From contig NZ_JAMKOJ010000003.1 of assembly GCF_023700755.1 (NCBI RefSeq), forward strand, positions 471,944 through 535,943: DNA of 64,000 nucleotides, written 5' to 3'. The notes under the pieces are model-generated. The model had not been told where the DNA came from. It saw nothing but the letters and a program-made list of their open reading frames with translations, and did not search any database. The position numbers were made by a program, and so were the translations under genes. Shown in pieces: positions 27,639 to 36,543 of this stretch (its first letter is position 1; every line of letters starts with the position of its first letter). This DNA comes from Allorhizobium sonneratiae. GTDB taxonomy: Bacteria; Pseudomonadota; Alphaproteobacteria; Rhizobiales; Rhizobiaceae.

Positions 27639-30600
27639 TCAACCGGCTTCAAACAGCAGTTTCAGATCGTCTTCGGTCATGGCCTCCGCCGGCTGGCCTT
27701 CCGGATCGAACAGGCTTGCCGCCAGCTCTGCCTTGCGGCTTTTCAGCGCCTCGATCTTTTCCTCGATCGTGCCGGTCATCACCAGCTTGTGGACGAAGAC
27801 CGGTTTGTCCTGACCGATGCGATGCGCCCGGTCGATGGCCTGATTTTCCACCGCCGGGTTCCACCACGGATCGTAGAGAATGACCGTGTCGGCAGCGGTG
27901 AGGTTGAGCCCAGTGCCGCCGGCTTTCAGACTGATGAGAAAGAGCGGGATTTTTCCATCCTGAAAGGTCTTGACCTGGCTTGCCCGGTCTTTTGTCTCGC
28001 CGGTCAGCAGGCAATAGGCGGTGCCTTGCTTGTCCAGACGGGCGCGGATGAGGTCGAGCATCGAGGTGAATTGCGAAAACAGCAGGATCCTGCGGCCCTC
28101 GGCCAGCAATTCTTCCAGCATGTCCATCAGTCGGTCCAGCTTGGCCGAGCCTGCTTTTTCGGCCGACTTGCCGGATAGCTTGAGAAGGCGCGGATCGCAG
28201 GCCACCTGTCGCAGTTTCAGCAGTGCATCGAGAATAATGATTTTTGACCGCGCCATGCCCTTGTCGGCCAGCGCCTGATAGACCTTTTCATGCATGGCCA
28301 GCCGGATCGATTCGTAAATTTCCCGCTGCTGGCGATCCATGTCGATCCGCTCGATGATTTCGGTTTTCGCCGGCAGGTCGCTTGCCACCTCATCCTTGCG
28401 GCGTCTGAGCATGAAGGGCCTGACCCGCTTCGAGAGTCTTTCGGCGGCGGTCCGGTCGCCATGTTTTTCAATCGGTGCGCGCCACTGCTTGCTGAACGTC
28501 TTGCTGTCGCCGAGAAAGCCGGGCGCGATGAAGTGAAACAGCGACCATAATTCGCCGAGATGGTTTTCCAGCGGCGTTCCCGTCAGGCAAAAGCGATGGC
28601 GCGCCGTCATCGCATGGATCAGCTTTGTCGTCGCCGCATTCGGGTTCTTGATCGTCTGGGCCTCGTCCAGAATGAGAAACTGCCACTCCCTTTCACGCAA
28701 AACCTCATGGTCGCGGGCAATCAGCGGATAGGTGGTGAGCACCAGATCGGCCTCGTCGATCTGGTCGAACATCTCCTTGCGGTTGTTGCCGTGCAGGACG
28801 AGAACGCGAAGATCGGGGGCAAAACGCTCCGCCTCGCGCTGCCAGTTGACCATCAGCGAGGTCGGCGCAATAACCAGCGCAGGTGAGGAGAGCCGGTCGC
28901 CCGCCTTTTCCAACGCCAGGAGAGCCAGCGTCTGGATCGTCTTGCCAAGCCCCATATCGTCGGCCAGAATCCCGCCGAGACCGGCGGAGCGGAGAAAATC
29001 CATCCAGGCCACGCCGCGCATCTGATAGGGCCGGAGCGTCGCGTTGAAACTGGCGGGCAAGGTCACATCCTGAATGGTTCCCTGTTCTCGCAGCCTTGCG
29101 CCAAGAGCACGAACCTTGTCGCCGCCCTGCCAGATTGCGCCGTCTTTGCTGGCCTCGCTTTCAAGCTTTGCCAGGGTGCTGGCGTCGAGCGCCGAAAACC
29201 GCAGCTTGCCGGAGGCGGGCTTGCCGGTCAGGCCGGAGAGCAGTTGCGCCAGCGTCTCGACATAGGGCTTCAGCCGTGCAGCAGGAAGCGACAGGAATCG
29301 GCGCTCGTCAAGACGCAGATGGATGACGGCATCCTCCTCGCTCAATCTGGTAAGGTCGGCGATAAAGTGCTGATAATTCTGGATGGTGTTGACTAGAATA
29401 TCGATGAGATCGATGCGCTCGCCATCAATCAGCACGCCAATATCGAGCTCGAACCAGTCGATGCCGTTCGATTCGGTGATCTGCGTGACAAAATCGCCAT
29501 TGCTGCGCATCAGCTCGATGGGAAAATCCGGCGCGATCTCGATTCGCCAGCCGTCATTGCGCAGCGTGTCGAGATCGGCACACAGAAAACGGCACCAGTC
29601 GGACAGGCTTCCCAGTCCGAGCGCCTGTTTCTGCTCCGGCCCGCTCAAAGCATAAAGCGCTGGAAAGACCTCGAAGTCGTATTCTGCCAGTTGTTTCAAC
29701 CGGGCTTTTTCGGCCTTTCTGTCTCGACGGATCTCGACCGGAGTCTGGTCGTCGAAGCGGATCAGCGAATTGCCGGTTTCATTTGTTCCAATGTCATGCG
29801 CCCCATAGGCAAAAGACACATCGGCTCGGCCAACCGTGATCTTGGGCAGGTTTCCATGATAAAAAGAGGTGCGAATACCCTCCAACCACTCCGGATCGAC
29901 AACCTGATCGCCTCTCAGGCGCAGGATGGGAACGGGCTTTTCCCGGATGATCCTTGTTTCCTGTAAGGTCGGCGGTGCAAGACTGGCAAGAATGCCGGAT
30001 TTGGCACCAAGATGCGCTTTTACCAGCGGAACCTGTTCGATTGCGATGGATGGTGCGTTTAGCAGCTCCCAGACCAGTTTCGACGAAAGACCGGTGTCGA
30101 TAGCGCCAGCTTCACCCGTCAAGGCATCGATATAAAGCGGGGGCTGGGCAGTCAGGCACAGGGCCTGTTTCGGCTCTTTCTGTAGGCGCACGTGTGGCTT
30201 GAGCCTGCCATTGGCTGTCGGCTGCCAGTCTATGGCGCCGGAGCGTGCTTCGCCCGTCTTAAGAACGGGGCCGTCGAGCGACTGCCAGCGGGCACGTCCT
30301 GTCGAGAGAATTTTCTCCAGAATCTCAGCGCCTGTTGTCGTGCACAGCGCCGTCGAGCCTTTCCGGGCGGGATAGGGCGAGGCGCCATAAACCAGTTTCA
30401 AAATCGCAAGATCGATATCGAGCAGATATTTCGGCGGATTTGTGGATGTACACGTCTTCGGATCGACCTCGGAGACGGTGGTGGAAAAGCTGCCGTCTTT
30501 GAGAATGCGCACAGAGAGAAAGCGCAGAACCGGCACGGCGATTGTTGTTGCAGGGCGGCGGATCGTCTCCTGATCGAAAATGTAATAAAGCCTCTGGCCG

Positions 30601-31040
30601 ATATCGCTGTCATAGTCGGTTCTCAGCGTGCGGCTTGCCTTTTCCAGAGCGTTCAGCCAGTCGGCTATCGCGGGATCCATGGTGATTGTTTCGTTTGAAG
30701 CCGCGGTGGTTCGTTTAAGGTTGGCACCATCCGGGCGGGGCGGGGCGTCATGCAGCAAATCGCGCGCCTTCGCTGTGAGCACGGCGGCTGCCACATGCTT
30801 GCAGTTGAAACCAATAGGGCAGGTGCACTCTCCTTGGATGGAAGCCCTGCCATTCTTGTCGGTCACGATGCTGCAGGTCTGTGTATAGGGTTTTCTTTCC
30901 GATCCCTGGACGCTTGCTTTGAAACTGTTTGCACCGGTTCTGTTGATGGACGTGACCTTGCCGCTGCGATGATAGGCCAGTCCACGATCGAAATAGGATT
31001 TGCCCATGGAGCGGATAATGTCGGAATCGGACAGGCGCAT
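27639..31040 (-). CDS. SNF2-family helicase with N-terminal SWIM zinc finger
   Basis: 1133 residues from ATG 31040; a GTG four codons upstream is possible. SWIM zinc finger CTCPIGFNCKHVAA near residues 75-88. Large variable middle, then a Swi2/Snf2 ATPase: motif I ILADDMGLGKTIQTLALLAL, motif II LILDEAQTIKN, TGTPLENHLGELWSL (motif III), and motif VI NQAIDRAHRIGQDKPVFVHK in the helicase C domain. Bacterial SWIM-SNF2 proteins are RapA-like dsDNA translocases; the exact role is not known. Confidence 0.9.
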   Translation of the reverse strand: MRLSDSDIIRSMGKSYFDRGLAYHRSGKVTSINRTGANSFKASVQGSERKPYTQTCSIVTDKNGRASIQGECTCPIGFNCKHVAAAVLTAKARDLLHDAPPRPDGANLKRTTAASNETITMDPAIADWLNALEKASRTLRTDYDSDIGQRLYYIFDQETIRRPATTIAVPVLRFLSVRILKDGSFSTTVSEVDPKTCTSTNPPKYLLDIDLAILKLVYGASPYPARKGSTALCTTTGAEILEKILSTGRARWQSLDGPVLKTGEARSGAIDWQPTANGRLKPHVRLQKEPKQALCLTAQPPLYIDALTGEAGAIDTGLSSKLVWELLNAPSIAIEQVPLVKAHLGAKSGILASLAPPTLQETRIIREKPVPILRLRGDQVVDPEWLEGIRTSFYHGNLPKITVGRADVSFAYGAHDIGTNETGNSLIRFDDQTPVEIRRDRKAEKARLKQLAEYDFEVFPALYALSGPEQKQALGLGSLSDWCRFLCADLDTLRNDGWRIEIAPDFPIELMRSNGDFVTQITESNGIDWFELDIGVLIDGERIDLIDILVNTIQNYQHFIADLTRLSEEDAVIHLRLDERRFLSLPAARLKPYVETLAQLLSGLTGKPASGKLRFSALDASTLAKLESEASKDGAIWQGGDKVRALGARLREQGTIQDVTLPASFNATLRPYQMRGVAWMDFLRSAGLGGILADDMGLGKTIQTLALLALEKAGDRLSSPALVIAPTSLMVNWQREAERFAPDLRVLVLHGNNRKEMFDQIDEADLVLTTYPLIARDHEVLREREWQFLILDEAQTIKNPNAATTKLIHAMTARHRFCLTGTPLENHLGELWSLFHFIAPGFLGDSKTFSKQWRAPIEKHGDRTAAERLSKRVRPFMLRRRKDEVASDLPAKTEIIERIDMDRQQREIYESIRLAMHEKVYQALADKGMARSKIIILDALLKLRQVACDPRLLKLSGKSAEKAGSAKLDRLMDMLEELLAEGRRILLFSQFTSMLDLIRARLDKQGTAYCLLTGETKDRASQVKTFQDGKIPLFLISLKAGGTGLNLTAADTVILYDPWWNPAVENQAIDRAHRIGQDKPVFVHKLVMTGTIEEKIEALKSRKAELAASLFDPEGQPAEAMTEDDLKLLFEAG

Positions 31041-31576
31041 TGTCTTTATCACTCACGCATCATGACCAGATCACGATATCAAGCTATCGTGATTTTATAT
31101 AACAGGGATATCCCGCTGCTAAACTTTAGCGCATGTCGCATTTAATCGCTCTCAATGAAGCGATGAAATTAATTTTTATAAAACATAGGTTTAAAATAAT
31201 CTCAAAAAATTGTTCAGCTGCAGCGGGCTTTGGTGAAACAGCATGGCAACCCGTTGACGGTCATTCTAGAGCAACGGCCAAAAAGTGGGAACCGATTTTC
31301 CGTCTGGAAATGCGGAAAAACAAAGAGTTAGAGCATTTCCAGGAAAGTTGTGAAATGATTTTCCTGGAATTGCTCTGACGATGTTGGAGACAGGGTGCGC
31401 GCAATTTATGCAACGTGTCATGCAGCGAGTTTGACATATGATGTCAGCCGTTTCGCACATGGGCGAATGACATCATTCGATCGTCAGGCGATGACGCCGA
31501 ACGCCTGATAATTTGGTTCTCTGCTTTGGCCATCGAAATTTGCGAAAACCTCGCGACTATCGTTTTGTCAGATGCT
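31041..31576. other. intergenic region with a family A repeat
   Basis: AT-rich for this genome in 31060-31250. Holds repeat copy 5 at 31267-31377. No gene supported. Confidence 0.55.
31267..31377. repeat. dispersed palindromic repeat, family A, copy 5
   Basis: TAGAGCAACGGCC ... GGAACCGATTTTCCGTCTGG ... AAACAAAGAGTTAGAGCATTT ... TTTCCTGGAATTGCTCTGA. Same modules as copy 1 and 3 in opposite order/orientation. Confidence 0.7.
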
Positions 31577-32146
31577 TTATTCGTGGCCGGCGGTGATTTT
31601 GATTGTCTTGAATTCAACCTCTACAGTTTCGGCATAGCGTTTGCCATTGACCTTGTCGTGACGCGGAAAGGCAGGAGCTGCAATTTTCACCTTCAAATCG
31701 TAAAGGCCGCTGCCTCCAGGCAGGCTGAGGTCCTTTCCATAATGGTAAAGTCCCGGATGCCATAGGAACTCGGGCTTGAAAGACAAGACGTCCTTTCCGC
31801 CCTGCGAGAGTGTGCATTCAATATCGAGAAAGGGAATGAAGCGATTGTCGGTCGCATCCGCAACGGCGATTTCCATATGACAGTTCATGTCTGCGCTGGC
31901 CTCGACCCATTCCAGCTTGCCGCCCTTGAGGTGATACATGCCTTCTGCGCGTTCCTGAGCAAAGGCGACAATATAATCGCCGGCACGCTGCTTGGCACCC
32001 GTATCCGCGACCTTGGTGGCCATATAGTCGAGAGATGCGATATATTGGCTGCCTTCTGCTGCTGCCATGAGAAGCTGGTTCTTGTCGGCTTCGTCACTGG
32101 CTCTGGCGGGCGGCTGATGAGCGGCAACGGAGGTGGTTTTCTGCAT
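31577..32146 (-). CDS. P19/Tp34-like iron-transport family protein without signal peptide
   Basis: 189 residues from ATG 32146; a 46-codon longer frame upstream lacks support. C-terminal two thirds match the periplasmic iron-binding family Tp34/P19: CHMEIAVADATDNRFIPFLD, LDIECTLSQ, then HPGLYHYGKDLSLPG and GLYDLKVKIAAP. Unlike classic members it begins with a polar segment (MQKTTSVAAHQPPARASDEAD) and no signal peptide, so it may act inside the cell or use a missed start. Beside it no permease is seen. Confidence 0.55.
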   Translation of the reverse strand: MQKTTSVAAHQPPARASDEADKNQLLMAAAEGSQYIASLDYMATKVADTGAKQRAGDYIVAFAQERAEGMYHLKGGKLEWVEASADMNCHMEIAVADATDNRFIPFLDIECTLSQGGKDVLSFKPEFLWHPGLYHYGKDLSLPGGSGLYDLKVKIAAPAFPRHDKVNGKRYAETVEVEFKTIKITAGHE

Positions 32147-32562
32147 CGCTTGATATCTCCCTGTGTGATGATGGTCCCTACCTTTCTCTAATGGTGTGTG
32201 AGCACCATTGTTCCGAAAAGACCGGAACGGAACGATGACGTGGGCGGATGTGAGCGCATGGCGACACAAGAATACTGAAAGCACAGTGATGATGGCGGAT
32301 AAGCCGAAACGTGCTTGGAAAACGTGGGATCATTTTTGTCAGAAAAATGTGATGTTATCGGGAACATTTTTCACCTTTGCGCCATTTTCAGGTCAAATTT
32401 GCCATGATGGCGGTGTCCATTCATCATCCAGGTGTTTTGGAATTCCTTCTAAGATTATGATTTAAAAAGAAATAATCCTTTCTCTGGTTTCTGTTGCGAT
32501 TAACGGCTATATGAAGCCCGTGACGATTTCAGATCAGGCAAGGAAAATGGAGGTCTCAGGGC
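32147..32562. other. divergent intergenic region
   Basis: Separates the P19-like gene and the XRE gene. AT-rich, with a 7-bp stem hairpin CATTTTT / AAAAATG at 32331-32349; no further sites identified. Confidence 0.5.
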
Positions 32563-32955
32563 ATGGGGCATTACGACATTCATCAGCTGCTTGATGACAA
32601 TGACGATACTGTTGGCGGTCGAATGGCGGCGGCCCGCGATATAGCCGGTTATGATATGCGAAAACTGGCGGCTCTGACCGGAATATCCGTCGAAACTCTG
32701 CGCATTTATGAAGCGGACCGCGCGGAGCTTCCCGAGCGCCATGTCAAGGAACTGGCAAAAGTGCTCAAGGTCGATGCTCGATGGTTGATGAGCGGGCGGG
32801 GCACTGGACCCTGTGATGACGATAACCACTCTCCACAGGTGCGCGCCATGCGCGGTGAGTTGGAATCCCTGATGCGGCTGCATGAGGAAACGGGTAAGCG
32901 GATCGCCATGCTGCACCGCCGCCTGAACGACATGGAGTTGCGGGCCTTTCGCTAG
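32563..32955 (+). CDS. XRE-family HTH transcriptional regulator
   Basis: 130 residues. HTH at about 20-75: GGRMAAARDIAGYDMRKLAALTGISVETLRIYE, then DRAELPERHVKELAKVLKVDARWLMSG. C-terminal 45 residues are a likely coiled coil (RGELESLMRLHEETGKRIAM). Target unknown; not part of the prophage by position. Confidence 0.82.
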   Translation: MGHYDIHQLLDDNDDTVGGRMAAARDIAGYDMRKLAALTGISVETLRIYEADRAELPERHVKELAKVLKVDARWLMSGRGTGPCDDDNHSPQVRAMRGELESLMRLHEETGKRIAMLHRRLNDMELRAFR

Positions 32956-33070
32956 CGAATTTCCGGACGGAAAACCCCTCAGGTTTTCGGAGAGATGCAT
33001 CAACATAACGGCTTGGAGCGGCCTTCTCATTCTGTGAGAACGACGCTTCAGGCTGTGTGTTGCGTTATCG

Positions 33071-33787
33071 TCATCCGGTGGTGGCTGTCGGGCCAAAGAC
33101 CTGCTCGAAGGCTTGGCGCAGCACGATATCGACATCGGCCATGGTGACCGGCAGACCGAGATCGACAAGACTGGTAACGCCGTAGGCGGAAATTCCGCAA
33201 GGGACGATGCCGCCGTAATGGGAAAGGTCCGGTTCGACATTGAGGGAGAGACCGTGGAAGCTGACCCAGCGGCGCAGGCGAATCCCGAGTGCTGCAATCT
33301 TGTCTTCGGCCATTGTGCCATCCGGCAATAACGGCTTTTCCGGGCGGCGTACCCAGACGCCAACGCGGTCTTCCCGGCGCTCGCCGCGCACATTCATCAT
33401 GTCGAGCGTGCGGATCACCACTTCTTCCAGGGCCGCCACATAGGCTCGCACATCCTGACGCCGCCGTTTGAGATCAAGCATAACATAGGCGACCCGTTGT
33501 CCTGGGCCATGATAGGTATATTCGCCCCCGCGCCCGGTGGCGAAAACAGGAAAGCGCTGCGTGTCGATCAGATCCTTCGGATCGGCGCTGGTACCGGCGG
33601 TGTAAAGTGGCGGGTGTTCCAGCAGCCAGACCAGCTCGTCGGCCCGCCCATCGGCAATGGCGGCGACCCGCTCTTCCATGGCGGCGAGCGCATCCTCATA
33701 GGCAACAAGCCCCTCGGAGATTTTCCACTCGACCGGCGGTGAACCGGGGTGGGCCAGCATCTCCGGGTTCAGATCGGTGCGCAGCAT
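33071..33787 (-). CDS. lipB: octanoyltransferase LipB
   Basis: 238 residues. Transfers octanoyl from acyl carrier protein to lipoyl domains. Motifs: [21 protein letters not shown], active-site Lys163 in [20 protein letters not shown], and the catalytic Cys197 in [10 protein letters not shown]. Leftward, ending 116 bases from the XRE gene. Confidence 0.96.
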   Translation of the reverse strand: MLRTDLNPEMLAHPGSPPVEWKISEGLVAYEDALAAMEERVAAIADGRADELVWLLEHPPLYTAGTSADPKDLIDTQRFPVFATGRGGEYTYHGPGQRVAYVMLDLKRRRQDVRAYVAALEEVVIRTLDMMNVRGERREDRVGVWVRRPEKPLLPDGTMAEDKIAALGIRLRRWVSFHGLSLNVEPDLSHYGGIVPCGISAYGVTSLVDLGLPVTMADVDIVLRQAFEQVFGPTATTG

Positions 33788-34037
33788 GGTATTCGTCCTT
33801 GGATTGGTCGTCTTGGAACATCAGACCGGAAGCCCACGTCCTCTGGCCTGCTGTTTTTTCATGGGCTTGCGTCCTGACAGGAAATGCACAAAGCTTCAAG
33901 ACCATTTTACGACAGATTTTCAACAGCCATATAAGTGCCTTAGACGGTTTATGCAAAAAACTTGGCTGGCGCTCTTGTGCCGGGGTAAGCCATTTGCTAG
34001 ATGCTCCTCGCCGACACAAATCGGCACCTACCACGAT

Positions 34038-34122
34038 GCGGTCGTGGCGGAATTGGTAGACGCGCAGCGTTGAGGTCGCTGTGGGGCAACCCGTGGAAGT
34101 TCGAGTCTTCTCGACCGCACCA
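34038..34122 (+). tRNA. tRNA-Leu (anticodon GAG), CCA encoded
   Basis: 85 nt. Acceptor stem GCGGTCG / CGACCGC with ACCA at 34119-34122. Anticodon stem CAGCG / CGCTG encloses TTGAGGT, anticodon GAG (reads CUC/CUU). A long variable arm typical of Leu is present, and TTCGAGT forms the T loop. The prophage integrase starts just downstream, so its 3' end is the probable attachment site and remains intact. Confidence 0.93.
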
Positions 34123-34125
34123 ATT

Positions 34126-34149
34126 AACCCGGCCTTGTGCCGGGTTTTT
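34126..34149 (+). terminator. intrinsic terminator after tRNA-Leu
   Basis: Stem AACCCGGC / GCCGGGTT, loop CTTGT, followed by TTT. Directly behind the tRNA; may be host sequence or carried in with the prophage. Confidence 0.85.
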
Positions 34150-34171
34150 GCTTTTCTATCAACAGGTTGAC

Positions 34172-34209
34172 TTTTAAAAGTGTCCAACGTTTTAGAGGGC
34201 ATTGGACAC
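34172..34209 (-). terminator. terminator after integrase
   Basis: Read leftward just past the integrase stop: stem GTGTCCAA / TTGGACAC (34180-34209) followed by TTTT. Ends the leftward int transcript before it runs antisense into the tRNA. The inverted repeat could also be an integrase arm site. Confidence 0.65.
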
Positions 34210-34210
34210 C

Positions 34211-35278
34211 TTAGCCCCAAACGCCCTTGTTCCCAACTTTCGCCAGAGCGGTTTTTGCAAGGTTCCAGCGCTCCACGCGACGGGTGTAAACCTCGCTGGT
34301 TTTGGCTTCCGAGTGGCCAAGAATCGCCATGATTTCGTATTGGCTGCAGCCAAGCTCGGCCAGCACTTCGGCCAGGCCCTTGCGCACCCCGTGGGCGCTC
34401 AGATGATCAAGGCCCGCATCCTTGCACCAGCGCTTGAACATGGCAGACATGGCATCGCCACTGGCATAGGGTTTTCCGCTGCGGCTAAGCACATAGGTCT
34501 TGCCCTGCTCGGCGGGCGCGCGCACAGCTTTGCGCAGCGGGTCGAGGAGGGGGATTGTAACCTCGGTTGAGCCTTTCTTCATCGGCAGCCAGCGCAGCGC
34601 CTCCACGCCATCCAGCACACATTCATGGCGGGGTCCGAGCATGGTCAGGTCTTCGATCCGGCAGCCGGTCCACAGAAGAATGCTCATCGCCACATGCGGC
34701 TTGCTGCCGGGTTTGTGGGTGGCAAAGAATTTGCGCACGTCTGCGGCCTTCCAGGGCGTGGCGCCATCGCCCTTGCGGTAAATGGATTTGATGCCCTTGG
34801 CGGTGTTTTCCTTGATGTATTTTCGATCCAGCGCCCAATCGTAAAGCACGCTGATCGCCTCGATAAAGGCGTCGGCCTGCGCCGGGGTCGCGCCCATGGC
34901 ATCCTGCATCTCAATCAGCTTTTCGCGCGGGATCAGCATTTTTCTGTCGGGGGCAACCGTCAGCCTGCTCAGCAGATTCTTTTTCTTCTTGAGCGTTTTG
35001 GCGCTGGTGGTTTTGGCTTTCACCCGCTCTTCAAGATATTCGAGATAGGCTGCAACAAGCCAGCCTATCGATTTGGGCAGGGCTTGCTCGGAAGGCTTCT
35101 TCAATGGATCGGGCTTTATGCCGCGCCGGGCCATGGCATATTGGCGGCTGAAATCTTCGTCGCCCGGCGCTGCGGAAATCTGGATGCGGGTTTGCTTGTC
35201 GCCCTTCGGGCGCACGCGGTAAATGATTTTGCCTGAGGGCAGTTTTTGCCGGATCAGGCCGGGATGTTCAACTTTCAC
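34211..35278 (-). CDS. int: phage tyrosine recombinase (integrase)
   Basis: 355 residues from GTG 35278. Catalytic residues by motif: R207 (TGCRIEDL), H296 and R299 (AHGVRKG), H322 (ILGHSEAKTSE), Y331 (VYTRR). N-terminal arm-binding and core-binding domains precede. Catalyses insertion and excision at tRNA-Leu. Last gene of a leftward cluster with three small genes. Confidence 0.94.
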   Translation of the reverse strand: MKVEHPGLIRQKLPSGKIIYRVRPKGDKQTRIQISAAPGDEDFSRQYAMARRGIKPDPLKKPSEQALPKSIGWLVAAYLEYLEERVKAKTTSAKTLKKKKNLLSRLTVAPDRKMLIPREKLIEMQDAMGATPAQADAFIEAISVLYDWALDRKYIKENTAKGIKSIYRKGDGATPWKAADVRKFFATHKPGSKPHVAMSILLWTGCRIEDLTMLGPRHECVLDGVEALRWLPMKKGSTEVTIPLLDPLRKAVRAPAEQGKTYVLSRSGKPYASGDAMSAMFKRWCKDAGLDHLSAHGVRKGLAEVLAELGCSQYEIMAILGHSEAKTSEVYTRRVERWNLAKTALAKVGNKGVWG

Positions 35279-35285
35279 CGGGGCC

Positions 35286-35486
35286 TCACCAATCTTTCAG
35301 GCCGTCATCATTCTGGCTGGCCGGTTCCGGCTCAATGCCGCTGATGTGTATCTCCACCTGTCCGCCGGAGACGCTCAGGCGGTCCACAGGCAGGCCAGCG
35401 TTGCGGATTGCCCGCAAGGCCGCCGTTACGGCCTTCTCGCTGGCGCGAACACGCCTCTGGCTTGGTTGGGGTGCGGGTGCGTCCAT
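35286..35486 (-). CDS. small phage protein upstream of int
   Basis: 66 residues, ATG 35486 two bases after the previous stop. Short basic N half with AALRAIRNAGLPVDRLSVSGGQVEIHI, a helix then beta hairpin. Tightly placed in the int transcript, so an excisionase (recombination directionality factor) or regulator is plausible; no family identified. Confidence 0.55.
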   Translation of the reverse strand: MDAPAPQPSQRRVRASEKAVTAALRAIRNAGLPVDRLSVSGGQVEIHISGIEPEPASQNDDGLKDW

Positions 35487-35488
35487 CG

Positions 35489-35551
35489 TCAGCAGCCTTT
35501 CCGTTCGTTGTGGTTCAGGGGGTGCAGGGCGTCCTGCATCGTCACGCTCAT
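35489..35551 (-). CDS. 20-codon coupled mini-ORF
   Basis: MSVTMQDALHPLNHNERKGC. Its ATG overlaps the stop of the upstream 127-codon gene as ATGA, and its stop is two bases from the ATG of the 66-codon gene. The coupling argues for translation, either as a peptide or as a bridge; it may be chance. Confidence 0.3.
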   Translation of the reverse strand: MSVTMQDALHPLNHNERKGC

Positions 35552-35931
35552 AGATGCTTCATCCGCCTGCTTTTCTCGGCGCGGGCGGCGGCAAGCGTGG
35601 AAAGGTCTGGCAAGGTCACCCGTGAGCCGTCCGGCGCAATTGCGATGTGGGTGCGAATAAACGGAAACTGTTCCTGCAGAACGCCTTTGCGGGGCGTAAA
35701 CGGCTGGCCGGCTGCGAGCGGCTTTCGCTTCGGCGGTGCTTCGGGCGCTTCCCCCGGCAGGAACCATCTGCCTTTTCCGTTATGGGTGCAGCCAAGATCG
35801 CGAAGCCATTCGCGAACGGTACCGGCTGCGCATGTCAGCGTTTTAGCAATTTCAGTTGGTACATTGCCTTTCTGCACCATTGCCAAAAGCTCTTCATTGT
35901 CAGGGCGTTTTGCGAGCGTTGCCAAAGCCAT
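35548..35931 (-). CDS. phage HTH-containing protein
   Basis: 127 residues. N-terminal helix-turn-helix: LLAMVQKGNVPTEIAKTLTC then AGTVREWLRDLGC; C-terminal half Pro/Arg-rich then helical. First gene of the leftward int cluster. Overlapping open frames in the same DNA are spurious. DNA-binding regulator or excisionase-like role inferred. Confidence 0.55.
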   Translation of the reverse strand: MALATLAKRPDNEELLAMVQKGNVPTEIAKTLTCAAGTVREWLRDLGCTHNGKGRWFLPGEAPEAPPKRKPLAAGQPFTPRKGVLQEQFPFIRTHIAIAPDGSRVTLPDLSTLAAARAEKSRRMKHL

Positions 35932-36181
35932 TTCGCATTCTCCTTTTCTCTGGCTCTCACGCGGACACAGATCTGCAATCGCAGCTCGTGGTGCGAGTGC
36001 GTTCGATGTGTGTTTCGCTGTGAGGCTGGTCGTTTATCCGTTCAGGAAACCGCAGCGTTTGGGCTGCGGAAACCGGAGGGGATACTATTTCATATGTTTC
36101 TTGATAGGGGCTGTTGGGACTTCTTCTCTGTGTTTCACTTCAAACGTGTGGCCCATCCAGATGATGTGCCTGTATGTTTAT

Positions 36182-36230
36182 GAAAGCATATCTTTCTTAT
36201 GGATGCAAGACATTTGAAAGCAATTCTTTC
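36182..36230. promoter_or_regulatory. CI-type operator pair (left cluster)
   Basis: GAAAG-CATAT-CTTTC at 36182-36196 and GAAAG-CAATT-CTTTC at 36216-36230, 34 bp apart, plus a half site GAAAG at 36234. Identical half sites recur at the repressor/Cro region (38353-38408), so the same repressor very likely binds both. Position fits control of the int transcript. Confidence 0.8.
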
Positions 36231-36361
36231 ATAGAAAGGCCATTGCTGGAGATGCTGCCGACTCCACAAACTAAGGTTGCCATGGTGAAATGAGGTGAAA
36301 TTTAATAAGGGGCAGCCATGAAACTCACTTTTCCATTTCAGATTGTGATTAAGCTTTGAAG

Positions 36362-36471
36362 TTTGACCCCTTTCGGCGCAGAAGAATGACCGCGGATGGT
36401 GCAGGTTAACACGCCGATCTATTTTCCGTTTCTTCGGCATGGCGATGGTGGGGTCAAATGCCGCGCCGAAA
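36362..36471. repeat. two interleaved inverted repeats
   Basis: TTTGACCCC (36362-36370) pairs with GGGGTCAAA (36450-36458); TTTCGGCGC (36371-36379) pairs with GCGCCGAAA (36463-36471). Order A B A' B' is that of an RNA pseudoknot, or of two long-range DNA operators. Confidence 0.6.
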
Positions 36472-36543
36472 CACAGCTTGTATTGAAATGCCTTCTGTGT
36501 TGTGATATTTTCACAATTGAAGTATTCACAATGGAGTTTAATA

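Larger units (their letters stand above)
35932..36543. other. prophage divergent regulatory region
   Basis: 612 bp between the int cluster (left) and the XRE-fusion gene (right). Holds two repressor-type operators (36182-36230), a possible 13-codon leader (ATG 36318 with AAGGGG upstream, sequence MKLTFPFQIVIKL, stop 36359) and two interlocked inverted repeats (36362-36471). Lower GC than neighbours. Longer ORFs here are shadows. Confidence 0.55.

Noticed and set aside
34180..34209. attL core repeat
   Set aside because: It is an inverted repeat with a T tract past int, better read as a terminator; the attachment core should be in the tRNA 3' end and needs attR for proof.
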